Part shown: piece by piece, positions 33,822-42,125 of the stretch
Position numbering within the stretch: position 1 is the first letter of the stretch
How the letters are laid out: each line of letters opens with the position of its first letter
Assembly (NCBI RefSeq): GCF_002407185.1
Contig: NZ_CP023563.1
Coordinates: 992,001 to 1,056,000 of the forward strand
Reading direction: 5' to 3'
From: Brachybacterium vulturis
GTDB lineage: Bacteria; Actinomycetota; Actinomycetes; Actinomycetales; Dermabacteraceae
DNA: 64,000 nt
Notes under the pieces: generated by a model
What the model saw: the letters and a program-made list of their open reading frames with translations, nothing else
What the model was told of the DNA's origin: nothing
Database searches by the model: none
Made by a program: the position numbers and the translations under genes

Positions 33822-34833
33822 CAGCGAACGCTGGACAGCACCGGAGGAGTCGCCGCTGACTGTCGTGGCACACAATGTGCGGGTCCGCTACAAGGTGATG
33901 CGAACCGACAGGACGCGGCGTGACGACCTGCTCGGCAAGCTGCGACGCAAACGTATGGTTGCGGTCGCCGCTCTACGCGGCGTCACGTTCACTGCCCGTT
34001 CCGGTGAGTTCATCGGCATCATCGGCCGCAACGGATCGGGGAAGTCGACACTTCTGCGCGTGCTCGCAGGACTGGAGCCTCCCAGTTCGGGAACCGTGAT
34101 GACGTCTGCAAACCCCATGCTGCTGGGTGTCAACGCGGCACTGATCCCCGATCTCACGGGAGCCGAGAACATCAAACTGGGCGCTCTCGCCATGGGACTC
34201 ACCCCGCAGCAGTCCAAAGAAGTGTTCGACGACGTCGTGGAGCTCTCCGCGTTGGGAGATGCGATCGATCTGCCAATGCGTACGTACTCCTCCGGGATGG
34301 GCTCGCGGCTGAAGTTCGCGATCTCGCTCGCGGCGAACCCCTCGATACTGATGATCGACGAAGCGCTCTCCACGGGTGACGCCACGTTCGCCGAACGCTC
34401 CAAGAAGGCGATGGACTCCATGCTCGAGAAGGCCGGCACGGTCTTCCTGGTCAATCACGCAGCACAGACGATCGAGAACATGTGCTCCCGCGCTATCTGG
34501 ATGGAGCGCGGGCAGGTTGTGCTGGACGGTGATGCCGTCGAGGTGGCACGGAAGTATCGATGGTTCGCCCACAACCTCGCACAGGGCGACGAGGAGAAGG
34601 CGGCGAGTCTGCTGCGGGACGCGATCGAGGAGGGTGCCGAGCAGCGCCGCGCCTCCGAGTTCGCCCTCGCGCCGCCAAGCGCCATCAGCGCGCCGTCTCC
34701 CCGCAACGGACGGCGCAGACGCCCCACGCCCGAGCTCGAGCCCGACCCATTCATGAAGATCTTCGCCGAAGACTCCGAAGCGAGGCCCTTCCCAGCCAAC
34801 CTCGAGCCCACCGACAAGGGACGCACCGACTAG
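33802..34833 (+). CDS. Polysaccharide/teichoic-acid ABC transporter ATPase (Wzt/TagH-like)
   Basis: ATP-binding subunit of 343 residues. Walker A GRNGSGKST is at residues 75-83, the signature is YSSGMGSRLKF near 165-175, and Walker B is ILMIDEAL near 186-193. The nucleotide domain is followed by about 100 hydrophilic residues ending in a Pro/Arg/Glu-rich tail, with no recognisable sugar-binding domain like those of long Wzt proteins. The ATG at 33802 lies within the end of the permease gene, so the pair is translationally coupled. Confidence 0.9.
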   Translation: MAQNSDDSERWTAPEESPLTVVAHNVRVRYKVMRTDRTRRDDLLGKLRRKRMVAVAALRGVTFTARSGEFIGIIGRNGSGKSTLLRVLAGLEPPSSGTVMTSANPMLLGVNAALIPDLTGAENIKLGALAMGLTPQQSKEVFDDVVELSALGDAIDLPMRTYSSGMGSRLKFAISLAANPSILMIDEALSTGDATFAERSKKAMDSMLEKAGTVFLVNHAAQTIENMCSRAIWMERGQVVLDGDAVEVARKYRWFAHNLAQGDEEKAASLLRDAIEEGAEQRRASEFALAPPSAISAPSPRNGRRRRPTPELEPDPFMKIFAEDSEARPFPANLEPTDKGRTD

Positions 34834-34878
34834 GACCGCCAGGTTTCCTGCACACCAACACATCGAGAAGGAGCTTTC

Positions 34879-36036
34879 GTGGCACTTCGCATTATGACCA
34901 TCTACGGCACTCGGCCAGAGGCCATCAAAGTCGCCCCTATCATCAAGGCAATCGAGCGGGCGGACGGCCTCGAAAATGTCATCGTGGTCACTGGCCAGCA
35001 TCGGGAAATGCTTGACCAAGTTAATACCATCTTCCGCATCGTCCCGGACCACGATCTGAGCATTATGAGTGCAGGCCAGAGCCTTAATGGCATTGTGGCT
35101 AAGGTGATCTCCGGTGTCGACCAGATTTTGGCAACCGAGAAGCCGGACGTCGTGATAGTCCAAGGAGATACCTCCACAGTAATGGGTGCGGCAATCGCGA
35201 CCTTCAATCGACAGATTCCCGTCGTCCACCTGGAGGCGGGGCTTCGTTCAGGTGACATAAATTCGCCTTTCCCTGAGGAAGCGAATCGGAAACTAACAAG
35301 TCAGATTGCGGCGCTTCACCTTGCGCCCACCTCGACCAGTAAGGCAAATCTGACGCGGGAAGATGTCAGCGAGAATGACATCGTCGTCACGGGAAACAGT
35401 GTGATCGATACGTTAATGTTCACGTCGAAGACTCTCGACGTACACTTCGATGACACGCGTTTGGAGGCGTTGCAGGAAGCCAAAGAGAGTGGCAACCTCA
35501 CCAGCGTCCTTCTTGTGACGGCACACCGCCGTGAGAATTTGGGATCTGCCATGGAGCGGATCGGTGCTGCCATCGCTGACCTCGCGCGAAAGTACCCCGA
35601 CCTCGCCATCGTTTTCCCCATCCACCTGAACCCTAAGGTGCGATCAGCAATTAGGCCAGCTGTCGAAGGGCTCGAGAACGTTCTCCTTGTAGAGCCACTT
35701 GCGTACGCACAATTCACTCGGATGCTCAGCATCGCAGATGTGGTTCTCACGGATTCGGGAGGGGTGCAGGAGGAAGCTCCCAGCCTCGGGAAACCAGTTC
35801 TCGTGATGCGCGAGAACACAGAGCGCCCCGAAGCCGTGGTCGCCGGAACCGTGAAACTAATTGGCACCCATCAGAATCGACTTGTCGACGAGGTTTCACT
35901 GCTGTTGGACTCGAAGGAGGCTTACAGCGGCATGGCTAACGCCGTCAATCCATACGGCGATGGAGGCGCAGCAAAGCGCACCATTGACGCGCTCAGGTGG
36001 AAGTTTTCGAACGGGCCTCGACCGATCGATTTCTAA
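34879..36036 (+). CDS. wecB: UDP-N-acetylglucosamine 2-epimerase (non-hydrolysing)
   Basis: A 385-residue cytosolic enzyme that interconverts UDP-GlcNAc and UDP-ManNAc. Typical motifs: GTRPEAIKVAPI at residues 8-19, VVQGDTSTVMGA near 93-104, HLEAGLRSGD near 117-126, VTAHRRENLG near 215-224, and LTDSGGVQEEAPSLGKP near 292-308. The GTG start is preceded by GAAGGAG. With the UDP-ManNAc dehydrogenase at 50756-52009 it would produce UDP-ManNAcA. It begins a segment of noticeably lower GC content, so it may be more recently acquired than the ABC transporter genes. Confidence 0.94.
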   Translation: MALRIMTIYGTRPEAIKVAPIIKAIERADGLENVIVVTGQHREMLDQVNTIFRIVPDHDLSIMSAGQSLNGIVAKVISGVDQILATEKPDVVIVQGDTSTVMGAAIATFNRQIPVVHLEAGLRSGDINSPFPEEANRKLTSQIAALHLAPTSTSKANLTREDVSENDIVVTGNSVIDTLMFTSKTLDVHFDDTRLEALQEAKESGNLTSVLLVTAHRRENLGSAMERIGAAIADLARKYPDLAIVFPIHLNPKVRSAIRPAVEGLENVLLVEPLAYAQFTRMLSIADVVLTDSGGVQEEAPSLGKPVLVMRENTERPEAVVAGTVKLIGTHQNRLVDEVSLLLDSKEAYSGMANAVNPYGDGGAAKRTIDALRWKFSNGPRPIDF

Positions 36037-36104
36037 GGACGATAGCTTGCAACCTGAACGAGGTTCGCTGAAGATTCCTACACTGCGAAAACGAGAAAAA
36101 GCAA

Positions 36105-36983
36105 ATGCCTTCAAAAGCTATAAGCATTAGCGAGCTCGATGATCGGGGCGCAAACGCTTCAACCCTCCGCTCCTTAGACGAAATTGACGACCTTCCCGAT
36201 CGAAGTGCCGTTGGAATCGAGATACCCATCGGACGAGGGCTTCAGCTTCAAGCACTCGTACTAAAAAAAGCTCGGGGGTTGCCCGTTGTCGCGCAGTTTC
36301 ACGGCGCTTTAGATAAATCCAAGTACGCCCCCCCGCGTTTTGAGCGCCTCGCGACTTTAAGGGACCTGGAAGTCAACTCAATTTTTTTCGCCGATCCCAC
36401 GATCATGTTGCACAGCGGTCTGCAGTTGGCGTGGTATACAGCTTGGATCGAGTTTGACTTACATGCCCTCATTGGAAGGGTAGTGAGCAAGATCGCCGCA
36501 AAACTCGGCGGGGGGAGAGTGATAACAGCCGGGTCTTCGGGCGGGGGCTTCGCGGCACTGCAGGTAGCCCCGCACGTTCGAGGTTCAATTGCTGTACCCA
36601 TGAATCCCCAGACCGCTATCCCTCGTTACCGAGTGGAGGGAGTCCACATGGGTCCTCAGAGAACCTATCGTCGCCACGTGATGCCCGAGCTTGGAAACCC
36701 GGACGAGGACTCATCAACGTTATCTGACTGGTGGCTCCCCATGGCCCACCGACTAAGCGCAGTCGAAAGATATCGTCTGGGACAGCGCACAACTGTGAAC
36801 TTTTGGCAGAACGTTAACGATGCACACCATGTGGATGAACACTATCGACCTTTCATTCAAGCTTGCGCGAGCTCTGGAATCCCCAATTTAAAATGCTTTG
36901 AATACGAGGGGCCGGCAGCTCATGTGCAACCAACTACTGCAACCTACTTGAAAGCCTTGACGATTGCTATTGAGGCATCGTAG
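36105..36983 (+). CDS. Alpha/beta-hydrolase-like protein of the polysaccharide locus
   Basis: A 292-residue protein without a signal peptide. The nucleophile elbow AGSSGGGFAALQ is near residues 141-152, with a downstream PMNPQTAIPRYR motif near 165-176 and a candidate catalytic histidine in AHHVDEHY near 246-253 or AHVQPTT near 275. The same elbow and N/S-x-QT-x-x-x-x-Y motif recur in the C-terminal parts of the proteins at 40033 and 45704. Catalysis (acyl transfer, esterase or lyase) is unknown. It is low-GC with TTA leucine codons, and a start ATG overlaps no other gene. Confidence 0.72.
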   Translation: MPSKAISISELDDRGANASTLRSLDEIDDLPDRSAVGIEIPIGRGLQLQALVLKKARGLPVVAQFHGALDKSKYAPPRFERLATLRDLEVNSIFFADPTIMLHSGLQLAWYTAWIEFDLHALIGRVVSKIAAKLGGGRVITAGSSGGGFAALQVAPHVRGSIAVPMNPQTAIPRYRVEGVHMGPQRTYRRHVMPELGNPDEDSSTLSDWWLPMAHRLSAVERYRLGQRTTVNFWQNVNDAHHVDEHYRPFIQACASSGIPNLKCFEYEGPAAHVQPTTATYLKALTIAIEAS

Positions 36984-37143
36984 CTTCGAGCTACATGTTG
37001 CGAGGCGCTGATTCGCGTAAGGTCGGGCCCTGTACCCTTGGGGGTAGGACTTTGTGTGGATGAGAAAGCGCCGGATAGACTCGGCTTGACTTCCTCAGTT
37101 AGTTGACCGATAGCAGACTCAACAGAGTCGCGAGGAGACCACG

Positions 37144-39081
37144 ATGACAGAATCACCTAGTAGTGCTGAGCAGCAAGGCCCGACCGAAGAGCAAAGACAT
37201 GGTAGGCAGACAAGCTCGATTCAGACGACGGCGATCGAGGACCTACACGAAACGGTCCAGGTGCACTCCGGACAAACCGTCCATTTCGCCATTGAATCGT
37301 ACTCCGACACTATGGAGTACGCGAATCCTGCCTTGCTACAAGTGATCGCTTCCGACGAGAGCGGGAAGAGGATACCAATTCCTGGTTGGCCCCGCGTCTC
37401 AGCACGTGTAGATGAGTACATCTATCTTCCGCCGAGCGACCCGTCAGATCCAATGTTGACGCGCTTTAGTGTCGAAGTACCAGAGGGCACGGCCACGGTT
37501 GAACTTGTGGGGCATCAGTGGCGTGCTCGAGCGCAGACGACTATTGTCGGGAAGCTCGAAATTTTTGGCGGAAGGTCAGAGGTCCCTCCGTTTCGCACCG
37601 AACTTGGTACGCGCCTCGAGTGGCCGGTCGAGCTCTACAACGAGCTTGTCGACGTACCCTCCGGCGTGGATTCGCTTGAGATCGACATTCTGGTTGCCGG
37701 TACGAAGACCGAAGCGAAGTCGCCACTCGTCTTTGAATTCTACGGTAACCACCATGAAGTGCTTCTTCCTCCGGCGGAGCTGCCGCAGAGTCCTCGCCTA
37801 GGTGCTTATCTCTACCTTGTCGCGCCACCCGCCGCGCAAGAACGCAACAAGCTAAAAGTGAGCATCCCTGATGGGGTTGCGAAGATTCGCGTTCACGGAG
37901 TGAAGTGGGCCAAGAACCAGGCCAATATTGCCGAGAAGCCTCAATTCCAATTCGAGTCGTCAAGCGGAAGGGAAGCCGTCCTCGAATGTCTACTGAATGG
38001 ATTTGAGGATTCAGATCTAGTCGTCATTGATACGACAGCTCCGCCACTCGGTCACGAGACTTTGTCACTGCGTCCGAACAACCTATCTATCGAGTACAAC
38101 AGGGCGGGGTCGAGTGTTCTCTTCGTTCCCTTTGGTGAGCTCAAGGGTTTCCCTCCAATCGTGAAGCCGGGACTTGCACAGGTCGGTCGGCAGAGTGTTT
38201 CCTCGCTCGTAGAGGAACTGGTCGAACGTAGAGCCGGTAAATCTAACATCTATATTTGCAGCTCATTCCCCTCACTGGAGTGCGTGACGCGCGCAGAGTA
38301 TTTGAGGCGGCAAGGCTGGCGCGTGGTCTACGAAGTCCGCGACGACATGGAAGAGTTCAATAGGGTGGGCTACTCCAAGTGGTATCATCCGCTCCTGGAA
38401 CGTAAGATGCTTTCCATCGCAGACGTTCGCGTTACCGTCTCAGATGCCCTCACACGAAAGATGCGGGCGATGTCGCGTGAAGATTCTACCGTTTCAACAG
38501 TACCTAATGGTGTCGCGGCTATGACGCTACGAATGTCGACATCGCTGCGATCCGAAGCGCAGCTCGAGCATCGCAATGCTTCGAACATTATCGGCTATGT
38601 GGGGCACCTCACCCCGTCATGGTTCGATTGGGAACTCTTGATTGCCGCAGCGAGGCGTCTTCCCCAATTCAACTTCGAGATCATCGGACACGGGAAGCCT
38701 TCGCACCTCGAACTCCCTTTCAATGCTCGCTTCCTTGGATCGATGTCGCACGACGAGCTCCTTCCGCATGCTGCGACCTGGCGAACTGGCATAATTCCAT
38801 TTATATCGTCGCCTCTAACTCGCGGCGTGGATCCGAATAAGATTTACGAATACTTCGCCTGGGGAATGCGAGTTGTGACGGCCCCTATGGGCTCAGTCCA
38901 GCACTATCCGTCGACCTGGGTTTACAGTAGCGCCGAGGAGTTTATTAAATCCATTCAGGAATCAATGGCCACACCAATGGATTCAAGCGAACTTGCCCGC
39001 ATTGCCGATTTCGCAGAACACTCTTCGTGGCGCAACCGGGCAGACAAAATGATGGAGCTCATTAAGGAAGGCGCATCATGA
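37144..39081 (+). CDS. Glycosyltransferase with duplicated N-terminal beta domain
   Basis: A 645-residue protein. Residues about 38-126 and 159-255 are two diverged copies of one beta-rich module, ending VPEGTATVELVGHQW and IPDGVAKIRVHGVKW. The C-terminal half is GT-B-like: a Rossmann region (YICSSFPSLECVTRAEYLRR near 374), VSTVPNGVAAM near 450-460, YVGHLTPSWFDWELLIAAAR near 482, and the nucleotide-sugar end PNKIYEYFAWG near 573-583. The function of the repeats (possibly polymer binding) is inferred only. The stop overlaps the next start (ATGA), so this and the next two genes are coupled. Confidence 0.78.
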   Translation: MTESPSSAEQQGPTEEQRHGRQTSSIQTTAIEDLHETVQVHSGQTVHFAIESYSDTMEYANPALLQVIASDESGKRIPIPGWPRVSARVDEYIYLPPSDPSDPMLTRFSVEVPEGTATVELVGHQWRARAQTTIVGKLEIFGGRSEVPPFRTELGTRLEWPVELYNELVDVPSGVDSLEIDILVAGTKTEAKSPLVFEFYGNHHEVLLPPAELPQSPRLGAYLYLVAPPAAQERNKLKVSIPDGVAKIRVHGVKWAKNQANIAEKPQFQFESSSGREAVLECLLNGFEDSDLVVIDTTAPPLGHETLSLRPNNLSIEYNRAGSSVLFVPFGELKGFPPIVKPGLAQVGRQSVSSLVEELVERRAGKSNIYICSSFPSLECVTRAEYLRRQGWRVVYEVRDDMEEFNRVGYSKWYHPLLERKMLSIADVRVTVSDALTRKMRAMSREDSTVSTVPNGVAAMTLRMSTSLRSEAQLEHRNASNIIGYVGHLTPSWFDWELLIAAARRLPQFNFEIIGHGKPSHLELPFNARFLGSMSHDELLPHAATWRTGIIPFISSPLTRGVDPNKIYEYFAWGMRVVTAPMGSVQHYPSTWVYSSAEEFIKSIQESMATPMDSSELARIADFAEHSSWRNRADKMMELIKEGAS

Positions 39082-40040
39082 AGAAGCTTATCGTATACCC
39101 GAACGCATCCAGGGGTGGAGTCGCGGCGGTGATCAGAGGACGAGCCGTCGCTGAACCGCAAACGGAGTTTCACTGCATCTTTTTTAACGATCGTGGGGGA
39201 CGGGATGCGTACAGTGATCTCCCAAACGTTCATGTGCGTGTTGTCCAGAAAGTACGCTCACACAACTATATTTCATACAGCGCTCGTGAGCACAATTATG
39301 TGCAGGTGTCCGTTATTGCGTCTCCCGAGACGGTCGAAAAAACCGAACTTCCAGAGATGACTCCGCTAGTGTACGAGTTTCACAGTTCGAACATGGAGAT
39401 TATTGCTCGCGAGATCGACGCTTTGGCATTCAATAAATTGGACCGTATCGTCGCACCGACTCGCTTCATGGCCCAAAAGATTGCCTCGAGTTTGCCTGCC
39501 AGGTCAAAAGTTCAGACGGATGTTCAGCCAAACTTAGTTGATTCGACATCTTTCTACGCCGGGCCTGCAAGGTTGCATCAGTTGGACCCGGTTAGGATTC
39601 CGCTGATATGGATTGGGCGCTTCGATAAGGGCAAGGGTTTTACTTCCTTCCTTCGGTTGCTTTCGCTTCTCCCAGATAGCTATGTCGGCGTTGCAGTCAC
39701 AAGTATCGAAAATGATCCGGCAAGGGCTGCGGAATTCTTAGGCGAGGCTGGCGCGGCTGGGGTATCTGCGCGAGTAAGCCTGCTCTTAAATCTGCCGCAG
39801 TTTAAACTGGGCGAGATGTATCGTGAAGCTGTCAGTCTCGGAGGGGCTCTGATATCGACGTCGTTGATGGAATCGTTTGGGTACGCGGTAGCGGAAGCTT
39901 TAGCTTGCGAATTGCCTATCCATGCATTTGAGCTCCCGGTGTTTGCGGAGCACGACGATCCTGCCGGCCGCTTGCATCAGGTGCCGATCGGCGATGTGAT
40001 CGCACTCGCGGATTCTGTCCAGGGGGTTGCACGTGGTTGA
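39078..40040 (+). CDS. Family 4-like glycosyltransferase
   Basis: A 320-residue glycosyltransferase. The first residues (KKLIVYPNASRGGVAAVIRG) form the acceptor domain, VAPTRFMAQKIASSL near 130-144 is typical, and the donor domain has IWIGRFDKGKGF near 176-187 and ESFGYAVAEALACELPIHAF near 263-282, the GT4 EX7E region. It is compact, lacking the extra N-terminal domains of its neighbours. Start and stop overlap the neighbouring genes. Sugar specificity unknown. Confidence 0.82.
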   Translation: MKKLIVYPNASRGGVAAVIRGRAVAEPQTEFHCIFFNDRGGRDAYSDLPNVHVRVVQKVRSHNYISYSAREHNYVQVSVIASPETVEKTELPEMTPLVYEFHSSNMEIIAREIDALAFNKLDRIVAPTRFMAQKIASSLPARSKVQTDVQPNLVDSTSFYAGPARLHQLDPVRIPLIWIGRFDKGKGFTSFLRLLSLLPDSYVGVAVTSIENDPARAAEFLGEAGAAGVSARVSLLLNLPQFKLGEMYREAVSLGGALISTSLMESFGYAVAEALACELPIHAFELPVFAEHDDPAGRLHQVPIGDVIALADSVQGVARG

Positions 40041-41922
40041 CGGTGACCCGGGTTCTTACAGCGAATACTTGGACTTAATTAGGTCCCGTGGTTCCATTCC
40101 GTTGGATCTATTGCCTCCGATCAAGGACGATAAGCTCGTCGGAAAACGGTTCGTCGAGGAGTTGGGTTTCCGGTCGGCGCGCATACTGCGCCAGTTCGAG
40201 CGTATCGAGGATATTGATATCGAGGGCATTTCGGAGCCATTCGTTCTAAAGCCGACCTTCTCTTCGTCGAATCACGGCGTGTTTCTCCTCAGAGGCACCG
40301 AGAAAAGCGGTGTGTTCTGGGATGACCAGCACCAGTGCGAGAGGTCTATCGCAGAAATCCTCCAGGTGCTTACGCAGCGATCTGAATCATCTCAGTATGA
40401 AGATAAGAGATGGATCGCAGAAGAACGAATTAGAGGCACGAACGACGATTTAGTTCCGCATGACGTCAAGTTTTTTGCTTTCCATGGGCAAATTGGTCTT
40501 GTGCAACTCACGGAGCATCGGCGCCCGCGCAATCGTGTTGCTTTCTTCGATGGTGAATTCCGAAGGCTGCCTTTCACGCCGGAGGAGTCGGGTATTCGAG
40601 TTAACCCCGCAATTCTTGAACTCCATGAACTGCCTCTCCCGGTGCACGCTTCAGAATTGATCGAAATGGCCAAAGAGATTTCTTCGGCAATGCCGACTCC
40701 GTTTGTTCGGATAGACCTCTATGATACTCCTGACGGCCCGGTGTTTGGAGAGTTCACGTTTACACCGGGCACGTTCTATTACGAGGATCGCGAAGTAATG
40801 TCGGCTGCGCTATCCAAGCAACTTGGTAGCCTTTGGTTGCAGGCTGAAACATCGCTCTGCGACCGGGATCGTGGGTCTCATAGTGCGAGGGAACTTCTCG
40901 GCGTGTTGTCCGCCGGGACGCCGAGAAGGCAAGTTTCTGTCGCTTTGCGGACCGGATCCTTTGCCTTGGAAGATCGGAGTGCGATGGCGCCCGAAATTAG
41001 TGCTTTCCGTGGCTCAGCGTCGGATGTCGTTCGGGACGCAATGCACGATGTGCCGATCAGACGATTCACCTCCCTTAGTGATGTAGAAATAGACACTGAG
41101 AGCCCTGCAAGATATATTGTTTCGGAGCGGCACGACCCACTCCCGTTGGACTTCCTTGTCTATCCCAGAGATTCAGACCGAGTTCTCGTCGGGCTTCATG
41201 GCGCCGAGTTTCGCAAGACTGCGGACCTGCCAAAGTTTCAGTTTGTCCGGTCGTTCTTAACGAGAAGCGAATCTCTGCTATTTCTAGCGGATTCCACGCT
41301 ACTGCAGAACGACCAGCTCAATTTGGGTTGGATGGCGGGAACTGAAGGGAATCATCTTCTTCCGAGGTATGCCCGGGTAGTAGATCTGGTTCAAGACTCG
41401 TTGGCTGCGAAACAGAGCGTGCTTGTTGGGCACTCCGCTGGCGGATTTATGTCAATTGCAATTGGCTCGATGATAGCTGGATCGATCGCTATTTCGGTTA
41501 ATGGGCAGACGGTACTTGAGAAGTATGAGCCCTGGACTCTGCGGCAGCTGCGGGATGCTGTCTTCTCGGGGACGGAGACTGTTGAGAGTATGATAGAGCG
41601 TTACCGCAGTAGGCTTGACCTGCGAGAAATTCTCAGTAACCGATTGGAAGGCACGCGCTTTGCCTACTTCGCGCACGCAGAGGATCCGAACACTATGACC
41701 AGATTGCCGATGTTTCCTGCGCTCGCAGAGTACCTGGGCGTAGACCCTTCAGTTGGGGGGCGTACTGAGGCCGGTGACGTGATGTCAGTGTGCCGTTGGC
41801 CGACGGCGGAGAATGTGCCGGTCCACGCACTCCCCGGAACTGTGTTGCCCTTTATCGACGCCGTCTTGGGTCAGTCGACGAGCTTTGAGTTTGGTACAAC
41901 CACCCGCTTGAGCCTTGTTTGA
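40033..41922 (+). CDS. TupA-like ATP-grasp protein fused to an alpha/beta-hydrolase-like domain
   Basis: A 629-residue fusion. Residues about 20-270 match the TupA/teichuronopeptide ATP-grasp pattern (DDKLVGKRFVEELGF near 33; FVLKPTFSSSNHGV near 70; DVKFFAFHGQIGL near 146; FGEFTFTPGTFYYEDRE near 237-253). Residues about 370-600 form a hydrolase-like module with elbow GHSAGGFMS near 463-471 and a NGQTVLEKYEPW motif following. ATP-grasp enzymes ligate carboxylates and amines, so it could attach an amino acid or peptide to the glycan and process an acyl link. The GTG at 40033 is chosen for its AGGGGG; a TTG at 40027 is an alternative. Confidence 0.72.
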   Translation: MVDGDPGSYSEYLDLIRSRGSIPLDLLPPIKDDKLVGKRFVEELGFRSARILRQFERIEDIDIEGISEPFVLKPTFSSSNHGVFLLRGTEKSGVFWDDQHQCERSIAEILQVLTQRSESSQYEDKRWIAEERIRGTNDDLVPHDVKFFAFHGQIGLVQLTEHRRPRNRVAFFDGEFRRLPFTPEESGIRVNPAILELHELPLPVHASELIEMAKEISSAMPTPFVRIDLYDTPDGPVFGEFTFTPGTFYYEDREVMSAALSKQLGSLWLQAETSLCDRDRGSHSARELLGVLSAGTPRRQVSVALRTGSFALEDRSAMAPEISAFRGSASDVVRDAMHDVPIRRFTSLSDVEIDTESPARYIVSERHDPLPLDFLVYPRDSDRVLVGLHGAEFRKTADLPKFQFVRSFLTRSESLLFLADSTLLQNDQLNLGWMAGTEGNHLLPRYARVVDLVQDSLAAKQSVLVGHSAGGFMSIAIGSMIAGSIAISVNGQTVLEKYEPWTLRQLRDAVFSGTETVESMIERYRSRLDLREILSNRLEGTRFAYFAHAEDPNTMTRLPMFPALAEYLGVDPSVGGRTEAGDVMSVCRWPTAENVPVHALPGTVLPFIDAVLGQSTSFEFGTTTRLSLV

Positions 41923-42121
41923 GCATAACTTCTGGGACCGGGGCTGGGTAGTCGCACAGAAAGGGAATGTTGGATTCTGCCTAAGTTTATTCGCCGCCAC
42001 TCATCATTACCGGCGGGCTTGTCGCCCCATCCAAACTCAATTCTGAAAGCCCACAGATTCCACGCCACATCTCCGAGATTGTCGCCACGCTCATCGAACA
42101 GGTCGCCGAAGAACCGAAACG

Positions 42122-42125
42122 CTAA
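42122..42125. repeat. IS1380 target-site duplication, left copy (CTAA)
   Basis: CTAA immediately abuts the left inverted-repeat end at 42126 and is repeated at 43830-43833 on the right, as expected for a 4-bp duplication. Confidence 0.85.
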
